From: Nostoc sp. LEGE 12450
GTDB taxonomy: Bacteria; Cyanobacteriota; Cyanobacteriia; Cyanobacteriales; Nostocaceae
Direction of reading: 5' to 3'
Length of the DNA stretch: 36,009 nt
Assembly: GCF_015206895.1 (NCBI RefSeq)
Contig: NZ_JADEXU010000077.1
Location: 1 to 36,009, forward strand
Part shown: piece by piece, positions 14,899-22,368 of the stretch
Layout: the number at the start of each line of letters is the position of its first letter
Numbering within the stretch: position 1 is the first letter of the stretch
Notes under the pieces: generated by a model
The model's database searches: none
The model's input: the letters and a program-made list of their open reading frames with translations, nothing else
Told to the model about the DNA's origin: nothing
Translations under genes and position numbers: made by a program

Positions 14899-16293
14899 AT
14901 GTCAGAAGTTTTTGCTACTACTGGAACTATCGCTGCGATCGCAACTGCTGTTGTCCCCCAACAGGGTAGTGTTGGTATTGTGCGGGTGTCTGGTTCTGAA
15001 GCAATGGCTCTAGCCCAAACTCTTTTTCACACACCAGGGCGACAAGCTTGGGAAAGTCACCGGATTCTCTACGGTTATATTCGTCATCCCCAAACCCAAC
15101 AACTGGTAGATGAAGCCTTATTGCTGATTATGAAAGCACCCCGTTCTTACACCCGTGAAGATGTGGTGGAATTCCATTGCCACGGGGGGATAATGGCAGT
15201 GCAGCAGGTATTACAACTGTGTTTAGAAAATGGCGCTAGACTAGCTCAACCCGGAGAATTTACTCTCCGCGCCTTTTTGAATGGGCGATTGGATTTAACT
15301 CAAGCCGAAGGTATTGCTGATTTAGTGGGAGCTAAATCGCCTCAAGCTGCCCAAACTGCCTTAGCTGGTTTACAGGGAAAATTAGCTCATCCAATCCGGC
15401 AGTTACGCGCTAACTGTTTAGATATTTTGGCAGAAATCGAAGCACGAATCGATTTCGAGGAAGACCTGCCACCGTTGGATGATAAAGCAATAATATCAGA
15501 AATCGAGAAAATTGCCGCCGAAATAACGAGGTTATTGGCAACCAAAGACAAAGGTGAGTTGCTACGCACAGGTTTAAAAGTAGCAATTGTTGGGCGGCCA
15601 AACGTGGGTAAGTCGAGCTTATTGAACGCTTGGAGCCGGAGCGATCGCGCGATCGTCACAGACTTACCCGGTACAACCCGCGATGTGGTGGAATCCCAGC
15701 TAGTTGTTGGAGGAATTCCCGTACAAGTGCTAGATACAGCCGGGATTCGGGAAACCACAGATCAAGTGGAAAAAATTGGCGTAGAGCGATCGCGTCGTGC
15801 CGCCAATGCAGCTGATTTAGTTTTGCTTACCATCGATGCTTCAGCAGGTTGGACAGAAGGCGATCAAGAAATTTACGAACAAGTACAACACCGTCCATTA
15901 ATTTTAGTCATTAACAAAATCGACTTAGTAGAAGAAAGCGAAAGAAAAACTCTTCAATCTCAAATACCCAATCCAAATTCTAAAATTGTCACAGCAGCAG
16001 CACAAAATCAAGGTATTGATGCTTTAGAAACAGCAATTTTAGAGCTAGTCAAAGCAGAAAAAGTCCAAGCTGCTGACATGGATTTAGCCATTAATCAAAG
16101 GCAAGCAGCAGCTTTAACTCAAGCTAAAATATCTTTGGAACAAGTACAAACAACAATTGTCCAGCAGCTCCCTCTAGATTTTTGGACAATTGACTTACGC
16201 GGTGCAATTCAAGCACTGGGAGAGATTACTGGGGAAGAAGTAACAGAATCAGTTTTGGATAGGATTTTTAGCAAGTTTTGCATTGGTAAATAA
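14899..16293 (+). CDS. mnmE: tRNA uridine-5-carboxymethylaminomethyl modification GTPase MnmE
   Basis: This 464-residue enzyme works with MnmG to modify the wobble uridine (U34) of certain tRNAs. The N-terminal tetrahydrofolate-binding domain begins TIAAIATAVVPQQGSVGIVR. The G domain has G1 GRPNVGKS (232-239), the TT of the G2 region (PGTTRD), G3 DTAG (279-282) and G4 NKID (339-342). It ends with the catalytic-cysteine tail FCIGK (Cys461). Length matches the family. The ATG at 14899 follows GAAGGGCACTC, an acceptable ribosome site. It seems to be transcribed alone; the next gene is 106 bp away. Confidence 0.96.
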   Translation: MSEVFATTGTIAAIATAVVPQQGSVGIVRVSGSEAMALAQTLFHTPGRQAWESHRILYGYIRHPQTQQLVDEALLLIMKAPRSYTREDVVEFHCHGGIMAVQQVLQLCLENGARLAQPGEFTLRAFLNGRLDLTQAEGIADLVGAKSPQAAQTALAGLQGKLAHPIRQLRANCLDILAEIEARIDFEEDLPPLDDKAIISEIEKIAAEITRLLATKDKGELLRTGLKVAIVGRPNVGKSSLLNAWSRSDRAIVTDLPGTTRDVVESQLVVGGIPVQVLDTAGIRETTDQVEKIGVERSRRAANAADLVLLTIDASAGWTEGDQEIYEQVQHRPLILVINKIDLVEESERKTLQSQIPNPNSKIVTAAAQNQGIDALETAILELVKAEKVQAADMDLAINQRQAAALTQAKISLEQVQTTIVQQLPLDFWTIDLRGAIQALGEITGEEVTESVLDRIFSKFCIGK

Positions 16294-16399
16294 ACCTAAA
16301 TGTTCTGTTTTGCTAATCTTAGTAGTTTGGGTGAAGCGAATAAAAACCCAGTGTTTATCCTAATTATTAAGTTTTAATATTATTAAACCCTAAAATTTT

Positions 16400-17170
16400 A
16401 TGTCTTTCAACGATGAAATCAATTCTGTAAACGCATTGATTGTGGGAGCCAGCCAAGGTATTGGTATTGGTTTTGTAAAAAGATTGCTACAGGATGATAA
16501 AATAGCTAAAGTTTTTGCAACTTCTCGTCAGCTAGAATTAGCCACCGATTTAATAGCTCTTGTAGACGAACATTCTGAGCGATTAATTTGTTTAGAGATG
16601 GATATTACTGACGAGTTGCAGATTGTTGAAACTATGCAAAAAATACATAACCAAGTTGACAAACTGCATTTGGTAGTCAACTGTGTAGGACTGTTGCATG
16701 AAGATACTTTACAACCTGAAAAAAGCTTAAGACAGATAAATTCAGAAAACTTACTGCGCTACTTTCAGATAAATAGTATTGGTGCTGTCTTGCTAGCTAA
16801 ACATCTATTACCTCTGTTGCGTCATGGAGAACGCAGTGTGTTCGCTAGTATTTCTGCCAAATTAGGCAGTATTGGTGATAACAAACTTGGTGGATGGTAT
16901 GGCTATCGCGCTTCTAAAGCAGCACTCAATATGTTGATGCGAACTGCGGCAATTGAGTATAAAAGAAGTTGTCCTAAAGCATTAATAGTGACATTGCATC
17001 CTGGTACAACTGATACGCGCCTTTCCCGTCCTTTCCAGAAAAATGTACCTGCGGAAAAATTATTCTCAGTGGAACGCACCGTTACCCAATTATTGGCTGT
17101 GATTGAACAGCTTCAAGAAGGCGATAGTGGGCAGTTTTTCTCGTGGGATGGAAGCAGATTGCCTTGGTAA
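16400..17170 (+). CDS. Short-chain dehydrogenase/reductase (C-factor/CsgA-like SDR)
   Basis: This 256-residue protein has a Rossmann fold. The nucleotide-binding motif GASQGIG lies at about residues 17-23, the NxxG-like motif VNCVG at about 93-97, a serine in the VFASISAKLGSIGD region, and the catalytic Tyr-x3-Lys as YRASK near residues 174-178. It resembles the CsgA/C-factor subgroup, whose substrates are mostly unknown. It is cytoplasmic with no signal. A short unknown gene follows after 50 bp in the same direction and may be co-transcribed. The substrate cannot be predicted from this sequence. Confidence 0.85.
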   Translation: MSFNDEINSVNALIVGASQGIGIGFVKRLLQDDKIAKVFATSRQLELATDLIALVDEHSERLICLEMDITDELQIVETMQKIHNQVDKLHLVVNCVGLLHEDTLQPEKSLRQINSENLLRYFQINSIGAVLLAKHLLPLLRHGERSVFASISAKLGSIGDNKLGGWYGYRASKAALNMLMRTAAIEYKRSCPKALIVTLHPGTTDTRLSRPFQKNVPAEKLFSVERTVTQLLAVIEQLQEGDSGQFFSWDGSRLPW

Positions 17171-17220
17171 CTGCGTTACGCTGATGCTAGTGAAACTCAC
17201 ATTACTTGTAACTAAAGCCT

Positions 17221-17550
17221 ATGAAGTTTTTTGTGCCAGCAGCCAAGGATGATATCAAAGCAGAGCAAGTGTATAGTGCTTTTGCTCGGTCTGTCAAAGC
17301 ACCAATAACCGAAAAGCGTATTTGGAAGTTACAGTGGCGCGATCGCGAAATTGATATGGAATGCGAGGTAGGTAAACCCTTACCATCCTCTTATCAAACG
17401 GGGAAAGAGCTAGTTATGGCAATCTTTGAATGCGAAAACCTTTATAAAATTTGTACTCTTACCCGTGGAGGAGTAAAGGGAGAACCTATCTTGGTTGGCA
17501 AAAACTCTGTATCCTTAGCAACATATTTTTCAGATAATGTACATAACTGA
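17221..17550 (+). CDS. Hypothetical protein, 109 residues
   Basis: This is a soluble, mixed-charge protein without signal peptide, membrane helix or recognised motif. It begins MKFFVPAAKDD and has two cysteines in the CEVGK and FECEN regions and another in KICTLTRGG. It lies 50 bp downstream of the SDR gene on the same strand, so the two may form a unit. Codon use looks like that of its neighbours, and a HIP1-like CGATCGCG lies inside. No function can be assigned. Confidence 0.6.
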   Translation: MKFFVPAAKDDIKAEQVYSAFARSVKAPITEKRIWKLQWRDREIDMECEVGKPLPSSYQTGKELVMAIFECENLYKICTLTRGGVKGEPILVGKNSVSLATYFSDNVHN

Positions 17551-17708
17551 CTCTTTAATATGCGATCGCTCTGGTAACGTAGTAAATAAAATTGCTCCCA
17601 CCGTTTTTAAGTTGTTAGTCGAATCTTCATGTGTTTTCCCGTTTAGTTACTGATGAAGGTAGAGGCGATCGGCCTTGATACTTGAGGTAGTCAAATCAAT
17701 CAAAAAGC

Positions 17709-18056
17709 ATGATTAAAAAGCTATTTATTGCCTTCTGCCTTTTGCCTTCTGCTTTCTGCCTTCCCGCTAGCGCATTAGATAGATCGGTAAGCACTGTACA
17801 AGTAAATTCAGTGCAGATTCAACCTGATGGACATTTATCGATTCAATTAACTGAATCATGGAATGAAGGCGTTAACTTCAACATGATTATCTCTACAATA
17901 AAAGACCTTAATTGTCAAACTAAACTTGGAACAGTTGTTAACGTGCAAGGGGCGATCGGTATTAACGCTTTTAATCAACAGCAAAATATGCAATTAAGCT
18001 TTTCTGGCTCTGATGTTTACGGGCAAGCCGTTAACAACATTTGTCAAAATCGCTAG
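17709..18056 (+). CDS. Small predicted secreted protein of unknown function
   Basis: This 115-residue ORF starts with MIKKLFIAF and has a typical signal peptide with a likely cleavage after residues near PASA (about 19-22). The mature part is about 93 residues, beta-rich in appearance, and contains two cysteines (DLNCQ and NNICQ) that could pair outside the cytoplasm. The hydrophobic core of the signal peptide is encoded by a degenerate CTTCTGC-type heptamer array (about 17728-17764), a repeat usually intergenic in Nostoc. No ribosome site is clear. The function is unknown. Confidence 0.55.
   Translation: MIKKLFIAFCLLPSAFCLPASALDRSVSTVQVNSVQIQPDGHLSIQLTESWNEGVNFNMIISTIKDLNCQTKLGTVVNVQGAIGINAFNQQQNMQLSFSGSDVYGQAVNNICQNR
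17728..17764. repeat. Heptamer repeat forming part of a signal peptide coding sequence
   Basis: Degenerate TGCCTTC/TTGCCTT/TGCTTTC units occupy codons of the hydrophobic core of the signal peptide of the gene starting at 17709, encoding the AFCLLPSAFCLP segment. The period is 7 bases. The reading frame stays open across it. Confidence 0.7.
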
Positions 18057-18128
18057 CGCTTCATACCTGCAACAGTATTCATGGCGCTAGTGAGTGCTTG
18101 GGCGTTTCTATTTCTAGCGTTACTAAGT

Positions 18129-18273
18129 CCTTATAATTAAATACGGTTCAGTTAAGGCTTTACTCTTTGTAAAAGTGAATTTTTTTTAACGAACCGCAAA
18201 GGACGCAAAGGACACGAAGGAAGAGAAGAAAGAGAAGAAAAAATGCTTAACTGAACTGTATTGCCTTATAATT
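18129..18273. mobile_element. MITE-like element with terminal inverted repeats and 10-bp direct repeats
   Basis: The left arm AATACGGTTCAGTTAAGGC (18140-18158) matches the inverted right arm (18244-18262) at 17 of 19 positions. The identical 10-mer CCTTATAATT lies immediately outside both arms (18129-18138 and 18264-18273) and looks like a target-site duplication. The interior (about 85 bp) contains an A-rich strand with AACCGCAAAGGACGCAAAGGACACGAAGG, a word whose complement recurs near 28100-28130. No ORF is present, so mobility would need a transposase elsewhere. Confidence 0.65.
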
Positions 18274-18289
18274 GGTTAGTAGTTGAGAC

Positions 18290-18448
18290 CTAAAAGCCTG
18301 CTTTTGAATTCGTTTGGTTGAGTGTGTTTTGCCCAGCTTCACGAGCGTAATGATTTGCTATTTGCGCTTGCTGGTTAGGGTCTAATTGAACTCCAGCCCG
18401 TTGTAATGTATCAAATACTTGATTAGAGTTTTGCCCCGCACCAGCCAT
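18290..18448 (-). CDS. Small hypothetical protein, 52 residues
   Basis: This short ORF begins with ATG at 18448, 8 bases after the stop of the hydrolase gene on the same strand. It encodes a polar, Gln/Asn-rich peptide starting MAGAGQNSNQVFDTLQRAG and ending NQTNSKAGF, with helix-forming segments and no signal or membrane helix. No strong ribosome site is visible, so translation could be coupled to the hydrolase. It may be a genuine small protein or the remnant of a longer one. The function is unknown. Confidence 0.4.
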   Translation of the reverse strand: MAGAGQNSNQVFDTLQRAGVQLDPNQQAQIANHYAREAGQNTLNQTNSKAGF

Positions 18449-18456
18449 ACTGAAAG

Positions 18457-19377
18457 CTAAGAACTGGGAAACTCTAACTCAGCGCTTCCTCGTGCTAACT
18501 GCGCTGTTTCAGGTGCTAGATGTCGCTCTAACCAATTCTCCAAATCAGCCATTACCTCTCGATAATTGAGGTCACGCTGAATTTCGTGATAAGCTTCTGG
18601 GTACTCAATTCTCAGCTTATCTGTGCAGTTTACCCGTTGATAAAAGTTGTCGCTTCCCGCAGGTAAAGCCACTCGGTCTGCACCACCGTGGAGAATCAAT
18701 AATGGTAATTGCCAATCACCTGCTTTAGCATTAATCCAATCAACTGTTGCAAAGAATTCTGTAGCTAGACGGGCAGTACCAAGGGTATGTCGCAGTGTAT
18801 CCTGAGCGATCGCAGCTAAAACCTGCGGATCTCTTGAACCAGCACTGATGTCAATGCCTGTATTCAGTGTGAAACGCGGCCACACCCGTGAGAGCAGTTT
18901 TCCTAAAAGCACCCGAATCGGTGAAATCCCAACTTTCCCCAAGGTTGGCGCAAGAGCGATCGCACCTTGCAAAACTGATGCTTGTTGGGGATAGCGCAGA
19001 ATATAATCTAAGACAATCACCCCACCTAAACTATGACCCAAAAGAAAAATTGGGCAGCCAGGATTCTGAGTTTGAATTAACTGTAAAAAGGCTCCCAAAT
19101 CTTCTCGAAACTCACTCCAAGCGTTGATATAGCCTCGCTGACCTGGTGAGCGTCCATGACCACGTAAGTCTAAGGCATAGATAGCATATTGTTTGGGAAT
19201 CAAATGCTGAATTACATTACTGTAGCGATCGCTGTGCGCTCCCAGTCCATGCACAATGGCTAATATTCCCCGTACTTTACCCTCTGGATACCAGCTTTGG
19301 TAATACAGGTCAAGTCCTCCAACACCTTTGAATGTGCCTTCTTTACGAGACGCGATGCGATCGCTATGGTCAATCAT
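18457..19377 (-). CDS. Alpha/beta hydrolase, monoacylglycerol lipase/lysophospholipase type
   Basis: This 306-residue cytoplasmic protein has the alpha/beta-hydrolase fold of the Hydrolase_4 (monoglyceride lipase) group. The oxyanion segment is IVHGLGAHSDRY (about 41-52), the nucleophile elbow is GHSLGG with Ser116, the acid is Asp234 in HGGADR, and the catalytic histidine is His264 in EAYHE. It also has the LRGHGRSPG segment (71-79) typical of the group. The substrate is likely a monoacyl lipid or a similar ester, but this is inferred from the family. It starts with ATG at 19377 and is followed by a tiny ORF 8 bp downstream. Confidence 0.85.
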   Translation of the reverse strand: MIDHSDRIASRKEGTFKGVGGLDLYYQSWYPEGKVRGILAIVHGLGAHSDRYSNVIQHLIPKQYAIYALDLRGHGRSPGQRGYINAWSEFREDLGAFLQLIQTQNPGCPIFLLGHSLGGVIVLDYILRYPQQASVLQGAIALAPTLGKVGISPIRVLLGKLLSRVWPRFTLNTGIDISAGSRDPQVLAAIAQDTLRHTLGTARLATEFFATVDWINAKAGDWQLPLLILHGGADRVALPAGSDNFYQRVNCTDKLRIEYPEAYHEIQRDLNYREVMADLENWLERHLAPETAQLARGSAELEFPSS

Positions 19378-19578
19378 CTGGTTAATTTTTTAGGTATCTT
19401 CTCAGCAAGTTACTAATATGTCAACACTGATTGTATAAAAATAGCTTCTGGCTATGGGGATAATTACAGCTAATTTCTTTAAATCCTTGATAAAATTATT
19501 CCACAATTTCTAACCGTGGGTTGGTTGATAATATAACCTCAAGAATTATGATTTATTCATGAATTCAAGGAGATTTTT

Positions 19579-20586
19579 ATCAAAAATTCCTCTAAGGTAT
19601 CTGTTCAGGAAAACCAAGCTGATGGGGTAATTTCCGAAGTTCATACCGACTCGAAATCTAGCCATCAGCAGGAAGATAGTACACAATTAGAAACTTTAAC
19701 TGCTGCAAGTATAAAGCGGGTAAAAGAGGGTGTAGCTGCGGCTGGCGATCGCGCTGTTCGCCAGATTATCGAAAAAACTCTCAATCGCTTGGAAGGTGTT
19801 AATCAAGGGCATTCCGAACCTAGAGCCAACTCTGGGCTGCGTCGTTTTGTGATGCGATCGCTCATCCATGCCTTTTTCAAGGTACGGATCGAACATCTCG
19901 AAAGAATACCTCAGAAACCTGCAATTTTAGCTGTCAACCATCTCCACCATATCGATCCCTTACTCCTGTTAGCCGAACTCCCTACCCAACCCCACTATTA
20001 CATCCTGGGCGATGCTCGTACTCTTTATAACAAGTGGTGGAAGCGCTTCATCCTGGATTTTGCGGGGGGCGTGATTCCTTTGGAACGGGTGTGGAAAGAA
20101 GAAGTTGCTGTGATAGAAGCGGCTAAAGCAGGAAGGCAAGATTTAGTTGATCTAGCCATAGCAATTAAACAGACAGTACCGACAGGAGAAGATATACACA
20201 CACTGCGACAGATAGATCGGATTATCCTGGCAATTTTGGCTCGTGGAGATGGAATGATTCTCTTCCCCGAAGGACGACTCGGAACTGCTGAGGGTAAGTT
20301 GCATCTCCCTTTAAAACGCGGGACTGTGATTTATGCTTTGCGGGCTGGTGTACCGATTATTCCAGTTGCACTGATTGGGACTCATGACCTCTATTTAAGA
20401 AAAGAGTTAACAATTCGAGTCGGTGAACCATTACACTTTGCCCAAACAACCAGACCAAAGCGCCAGGAAGTAGAAGTAGCTTTGGAGACGTTACAGAATG
20501 CGATGCTGACTATGTTGCCAACTAACTATCAAGAACCAACCGGAACCAAGCTGTTACGTTCTTTCCTAAATCATATGTTGTGGTAA
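19579..20586 (+). CDS. 1-acyl-sn-glycerol-3-phosphate acyltransferase (PlsC-like), with non-canonical or lost start codon
   Basis: The acyltransferase domain transfers an acyl chain to lysophosphatidic acid in phospholipid and glycolipid synthesis. It shows the HX4D motif as NHLHHID (catalytic His and Asp) and the FPEGRLGT motif. A 335-codon open frame runs from a stop at 19549-19551 to 20586. The first ordinary start is TTG at 19789 (265 residues), with no ribosome site. By contrast, AAGGAG (19567-19572) lies 6 bases before ATC at 19579, and the frame between is codon-like, encoding a hydrophilic segment followed by a helix (RVKEGVAAAGDRAVRQIIEK). I therefore place the natural 5' end at 19579 and suspect an ATG-to-ATC change, a sequencing error or unusual initiation. 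If only TTG is used, take 19789. Confidence 0.8.
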   Translation: MKNSSKVSVQENQADGVISEVHTDSKSSHQQEDSTQLETLTAASIKRVKEGVAAAGDRAVRQIIEKTLNRLEGVNQGHSEPRANSGLRRFVMRSLIHAFFKVRIEHLERIPQKPAILAVNHLHHIDPLLLLAELPTQPHYYILGDARTLYNKWWKRFILDFAGGVIPLERVWKEEVAVIEAAKAGRQDLVDLAIAIKQTVPTGEDIHTLRQIDRIILAILARGDGMILFPEGRLGTAEGKLHLPLKRGTVIYALRAGVPIIPVALIGTHDLYLRKELTIRVGEPLHFAQTTRPKRQEVEVALETLQNAMLTMLPTNYQEPTGTKLLRSFLNHMLW

Positions 20587-20589
20587 AAG

Positions 20590-20624
20590 ATTACGAATTA
20601 CGAATTACGAATTACGAATTACGA
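20590..20624. repeat. Five perfect tandem copies of ATTACGA
   Basis: The 7-base unit ATTACGA occurs five times without interruption between the convergent acyltransferase gene and the large unknown gene, filling most of the 45-bp spacer. This is a Nostoc-type short tandem repeat; two further units of the same motif sit near 10321-10335. Confidence 0.9.
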
Positions 20625-20631
20625 ATTAGTA

Positions 20632-22281
20632 TTATTTTCCCTGCCACATCTGCCGTAATGACCGAAAAATCTTTACAAATCTCTCTTCTAGCCAGAGCAT
20701 AGCATAATCAACCCATTCCAGAAGTTGCTCTAAGGGATGCTTCTCATAGCCTGTTGAAGTTGCTTTGGTTTCTATCCAGTCTGGCTGTGCCTCAACTTGA
20801 CTACTTTGATGAAACTGCTGCTGCAAAATTTCCCCTTTCCGACTCTCGCGTTTAGTTAGGGAAGTATGGGCTTGAGTTTGTTTTCTAGAGGAAACTTTTC
20901 CAGATGTTTTTTGGTTTGAAGCAAGATTACTAATTGCTTGTTTCCTTTGCACCAAGCCAGATCCAGTTTTAGGTTGTTTTACAGTTAAATTCTTTTGGGG
21001 AAAATGCCCTACTGATAAACTTGCCGCTAAAGCAGGATTTTCCACTTGAGAAAGTGTAACTGACTTGTTAGTAACAGTTTCAGTGTCTCCAAATAAATCA
21101 TTCCATGTTAGCCAAGGATCAACAGCTAAATCCTGGTTCTCCAATAGAGAGTTTTTAGACAAGGCTTTTCTAAAGCGTGATGAGAATAGTTTACTTGGCA
21201 ACTGCTCATCACTAGTTGTTGAATCAAGTGTTCTTTTATTACCAACACCAAAAAAGTAATTAAGCGCCGCCTCAATTAAAGCCTGAATATTCAGTGTATG
21301 AGTTTCCAAACCATCATTAGTAGTTGCAATTTCTCCCCTAGCAGCTAATTGCTCTTTGCCATAAAGAAATATGTTTAACTGAGTTTGGGCAACTTGAACA
21401 ATTTCCTGGCTACGTTCTTGCACAGGTACTAAAGCATTTGACTCCAACTTAGCAACAGCTATATCGAGAAATGCCAGTAATCTTTCAGTATTAAGTAAAT
21501 CTTTTGATATGCCCTCAGCTAAAGCTGGAATTTTGGTTGTATTTCTGTCAGTGAGTTTTGCTAATAAACGGTCAATCTGTGGTAATAGCTCCGTTTCTTT
21601 TTTGGCTATAATCAACCGCCATGACTGCCAGTAATTAGCAACTTCGTTAATAATTCGATCTTCTAACTTTGCCTGCTGCTGGGGTGTCAAAATATCTAGA
21701 ATTTCATTTTCGGTAGTAACAAGTACTAAACTCCGATTCATCAAATTTGTGGCAATTCCCCGTACTGCTGGAAAATGCTGTTTTAGAGGGTTATCTAACT
21801 GTAAAGAGTTGATAATCTCCGCTTTATTCTCTGTAATACTTGAAGATTCTATATAACTTACGTTATTTGTCGAGTTTTTATCAACAAACTTCAGCCTAAA
21901 AGCTCCCAATAAAGCCAAGGGATTGAAAGTTTCAGATGTTTTTGTAGGTGTGGAGACGGCTTCATCTGACAACATGTAATTGACTGCTTCTAGTACTTGT
22001 TGAATAGGACTATCAGCATTTGGAATTTCGGGCTGGAAATCGGTATCATTTGGTTGTAACTTTAGTCTAGTTTGTGGTTCTTTGGTCTGTAGCGTTTTCC
22101 CAGATGATTCAGATGACTGCAACAGTAGATACACTGGGTAAAGTAGTACCTCCACACCCCACTTAGTGGCAACTTGCAAATGCCGGAAGGTGTGTTCCCA
22201 CTGTTCTGTCACCCGCCGAGATTGCTGGTGGACAAAGTTAAATAGTCTGCTTTGATAACGACCAGAGGAACCAGAAGACAT
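20632..22281 (-). CDS. Hypothetical protein, 549 residues
   Basis: This soluble-looking protein has no family I recognise. The N-terminal 60 residues include a Trp/Tyr-containing segment (FRHLQVATKWGVEVLLYPVYLLLQ, split here as about residues 32-55) that could be membrane-associating. The middle (about 130-340) is helix-rich and polar (for example KLEDRIINEVANYWQSWR). Residues about 400-500 are Ser/Gln/Lys-rich and probably disordered. The C-terminus is an aromatic amphipathic helix (LLEWVDYAMLWLEERF). It is convergent with the acyltransferase and divergent from the mannosidase, with which it shares an 87-bp promoter region. The long open frame makes it a real gene. Confidence 0.75.
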   Translation of the reverse strand: MSSGSSGRYQSRLFNFVHQQSRRVTEQWEHTFRHLQVATKWGVEVLLYPVYLLLQSSESSGKTLQTKEPQTRLKLQPNDTDFQPEIPNADSPIQQVLEAVNYMLSDEAVSTPTKTSETFNPLALLGAFRLKFVDKNSTNNVSYIESSSITENKAEIINSLQLDNPLKQHFPAVRGIATNLMNRSLVLVTTENEILDILTPQQQAKLEDRIINEVANYWQSWRLIIAKKETELLPQIDRLLAKLTDRNTTKIPALAEGISKDLLNTERLLAFLDIAVAKLESNALVPVQERSQEIVQVAQTQLNIFLYGKEQLAARGEIATTNDGLETHTLNIQALIEAALNYFFGVGNKRTLDSTTSDEQLPSKLFSSRFRKALSKNSLLENQDLAVDPWLTWNDLFGDTETVTNKSVTLSQVENPALAASLSVGHFPQKNLTVKQPKTGSGLVQRKQAISNLASNQKTSGKVSSRKQTQAHTSLTKRESRKGEILQQQFHQSSQVEAQPDWIETKATSTGYEKHPLEQLLEWVDYAMLWLEERFVKIFRSLRQMWQGK

Positions 22282-22368
22282 AGTAGTAATTTTTTAGTTC
22301 AAGTCTTGTTAAGTTGTGAGACTCGCGCCAAACAATAAAAATAACCAACACCTCATCTTAGCGAATAT

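Noticed and set aside
20590..20624. Five ATTACGA repeats as a possible CRISPR or iteron array
   Set aside because: The repeats are contiguous 7-mers without spacers, and there are no cas or rep genes. They fit Nostoc short tandem repeats.
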